A stretch of DNA of 22,414 bases from Helicobacteraceae bacterium UBA6016 (GTDB lineage Bacteria > Campylobacterota > Campylobacteria > Campylobacterales > UBA6016), in contig DIZY01000114.1 in assembly GCA_002428055.1 (NCBI GenBank), positions 454 through 22,867 of the forward strand. The letters run 5' to 3'. Position numbers and translations under genes: made by a program. The notes beneath the pieces were generated by a model. That model made no database searches and had not been told where the DNA came from. It was given only the letters and a program-made list of their open reading frames with translations. Positions 22,071 through 22,414 of this stretch are shown here, one piece after another; within the stretch, counting starts at the first letter, position 1, and each line of letters starts with the position of its first letter.

Positions 22071-22414
22071 ACCCGCTCCTCCATATTAGAAGCGAGACTC
22101 AAAAATAGCTCTTCAAGCGGACTTTTGACCCCATGAAGCTTTTTGCCCTCTTCCACTATCTGCTCTTTTGCCCCTTGCAATACTATCTCACCCCTATCGA
22201 TGATGACGATGTCGTCGCTTATCTCCTCTACCTCGTCCATATAGTGCGAGGTGTAGATGACGGTTAGCCCTAGCTCACGGTTGAGTTTTTTGATGACCTC
22301 AAGTATATAGTTTCTGGAGTGCGGGTCTACGCCGACTGTGGGCTCGTCCAGATATAGTAGTTTTGGGTTATTGAGCAGTCCTACGGCTAGATTTACCCGT
22401 CTTTTTAGACCCCC
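22067..22414 (-). CDS. ABC transporter ATP-binding protein (C-terminal part; gene continues past the right edge)
   Basis: The visible 115 residues begin inside the ABC signature (GGLKRRVNLA) and contain Walker B (LLYLDEPTVGVDP) and the switch-histidine region (VIYTSHYMDEVEE). This is the C-terminal half of a typical nucleotide-binding subunit. The start and the Walker A motif lie outside the window. It ends in an ATGA overlap with the permease, so the two form one exporter. Confidence 0.9.
   Translation of the reverse strand, partial: GGLKRRVNLAVGLLNNPKLLYLDEPTVGVDPHSRNYILEVIKKLNRELGLTVIYTSHYMDEVEEISDDIVIIDRGEIVLQGAKEQIVEEGKKLHGVKSPLEELFLSLASNMEERV

Overview
The window most resembles a Campylobacterota (Epsilonproteobacteria) chromosome of the Sulfurimonas/Sulfuricurvum kind. 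This is a judgement from protein style, tightly overlapping operons, frequent TTG/GTG starts and a moderate GC content judged by eye; no phylogenetic marker gene is present. No tRNA, rRNA or CRISPR array was seen. No gene-free stretch exceeds 300 bases.

Left block (1-4088, + strand): a tightly coupled selenium-related operon. It contains the end of an unidentified gene, mnmH (tRNA 2-selenouridine synthase), selD (selenophosphate synthetase), a Tat-exported transglutaminase-like protein, an unusual fusion of a TusA-type sulfur/selenium carrier domain to a MerT-like three-helix membrane domain, and a MerP-like periplasmic CxxC protein. A lipoprotein gene with its own good promoter follows, ending at a hairpin shared with the convergent gene cluster.

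Main block (4813 to the right edge): a biosynthetic gene cluster of the aryl polyene plus dialkylresorcinol (flexirubin-like) type, in three transcription units. A leftward unit (10921 to 4813) encodes a FabZ-like dehydratase, an LpxL-like acyltransferase, a FabG ketoreductase, a ketosynthase, an acyl carrier protein, a small membrane protein, a PlsC-like acyltransferase and a halogenase-like flavoprotein. A rightward unit (10986 to 16530) encodes a ketosynthase with its chain-length-factor partner, a second hotdog dehydratase, DarA, DarB, an unknown protein and a BtrH-like acyltransferase. A second leftward unit (from beyond 22414 to 18764) encodes an ABC exporter, a second acyl carrier protein, and a second ketosynthase/chain-length-factor pair. 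Together these could build an ACP-bound polyene, make a dialkylresorcinol, join the two as an ester, and export or anchor the product. No gene for an aromatic starter (ammonia lyase or 3-hydroxybenzoate synthase), aryl-CoA/ACP ligase, glycosyltransferase or MMPL exporter lies in the window; these may lie to the right of it.

Between the second and third units (16581-18780) is an accessory island. It holds an exported protein of unknown function, a Phd/PIN toxin-antitoxin pair, a convergent RelE/Phd pair, a DUF2442-like small ORF, and a decayed direct-repeat fragment of the neighbouring chain-length-factor gene. A 123-bp palindromic MITE-like element carrying a run of eight C lies upstream of fabG.
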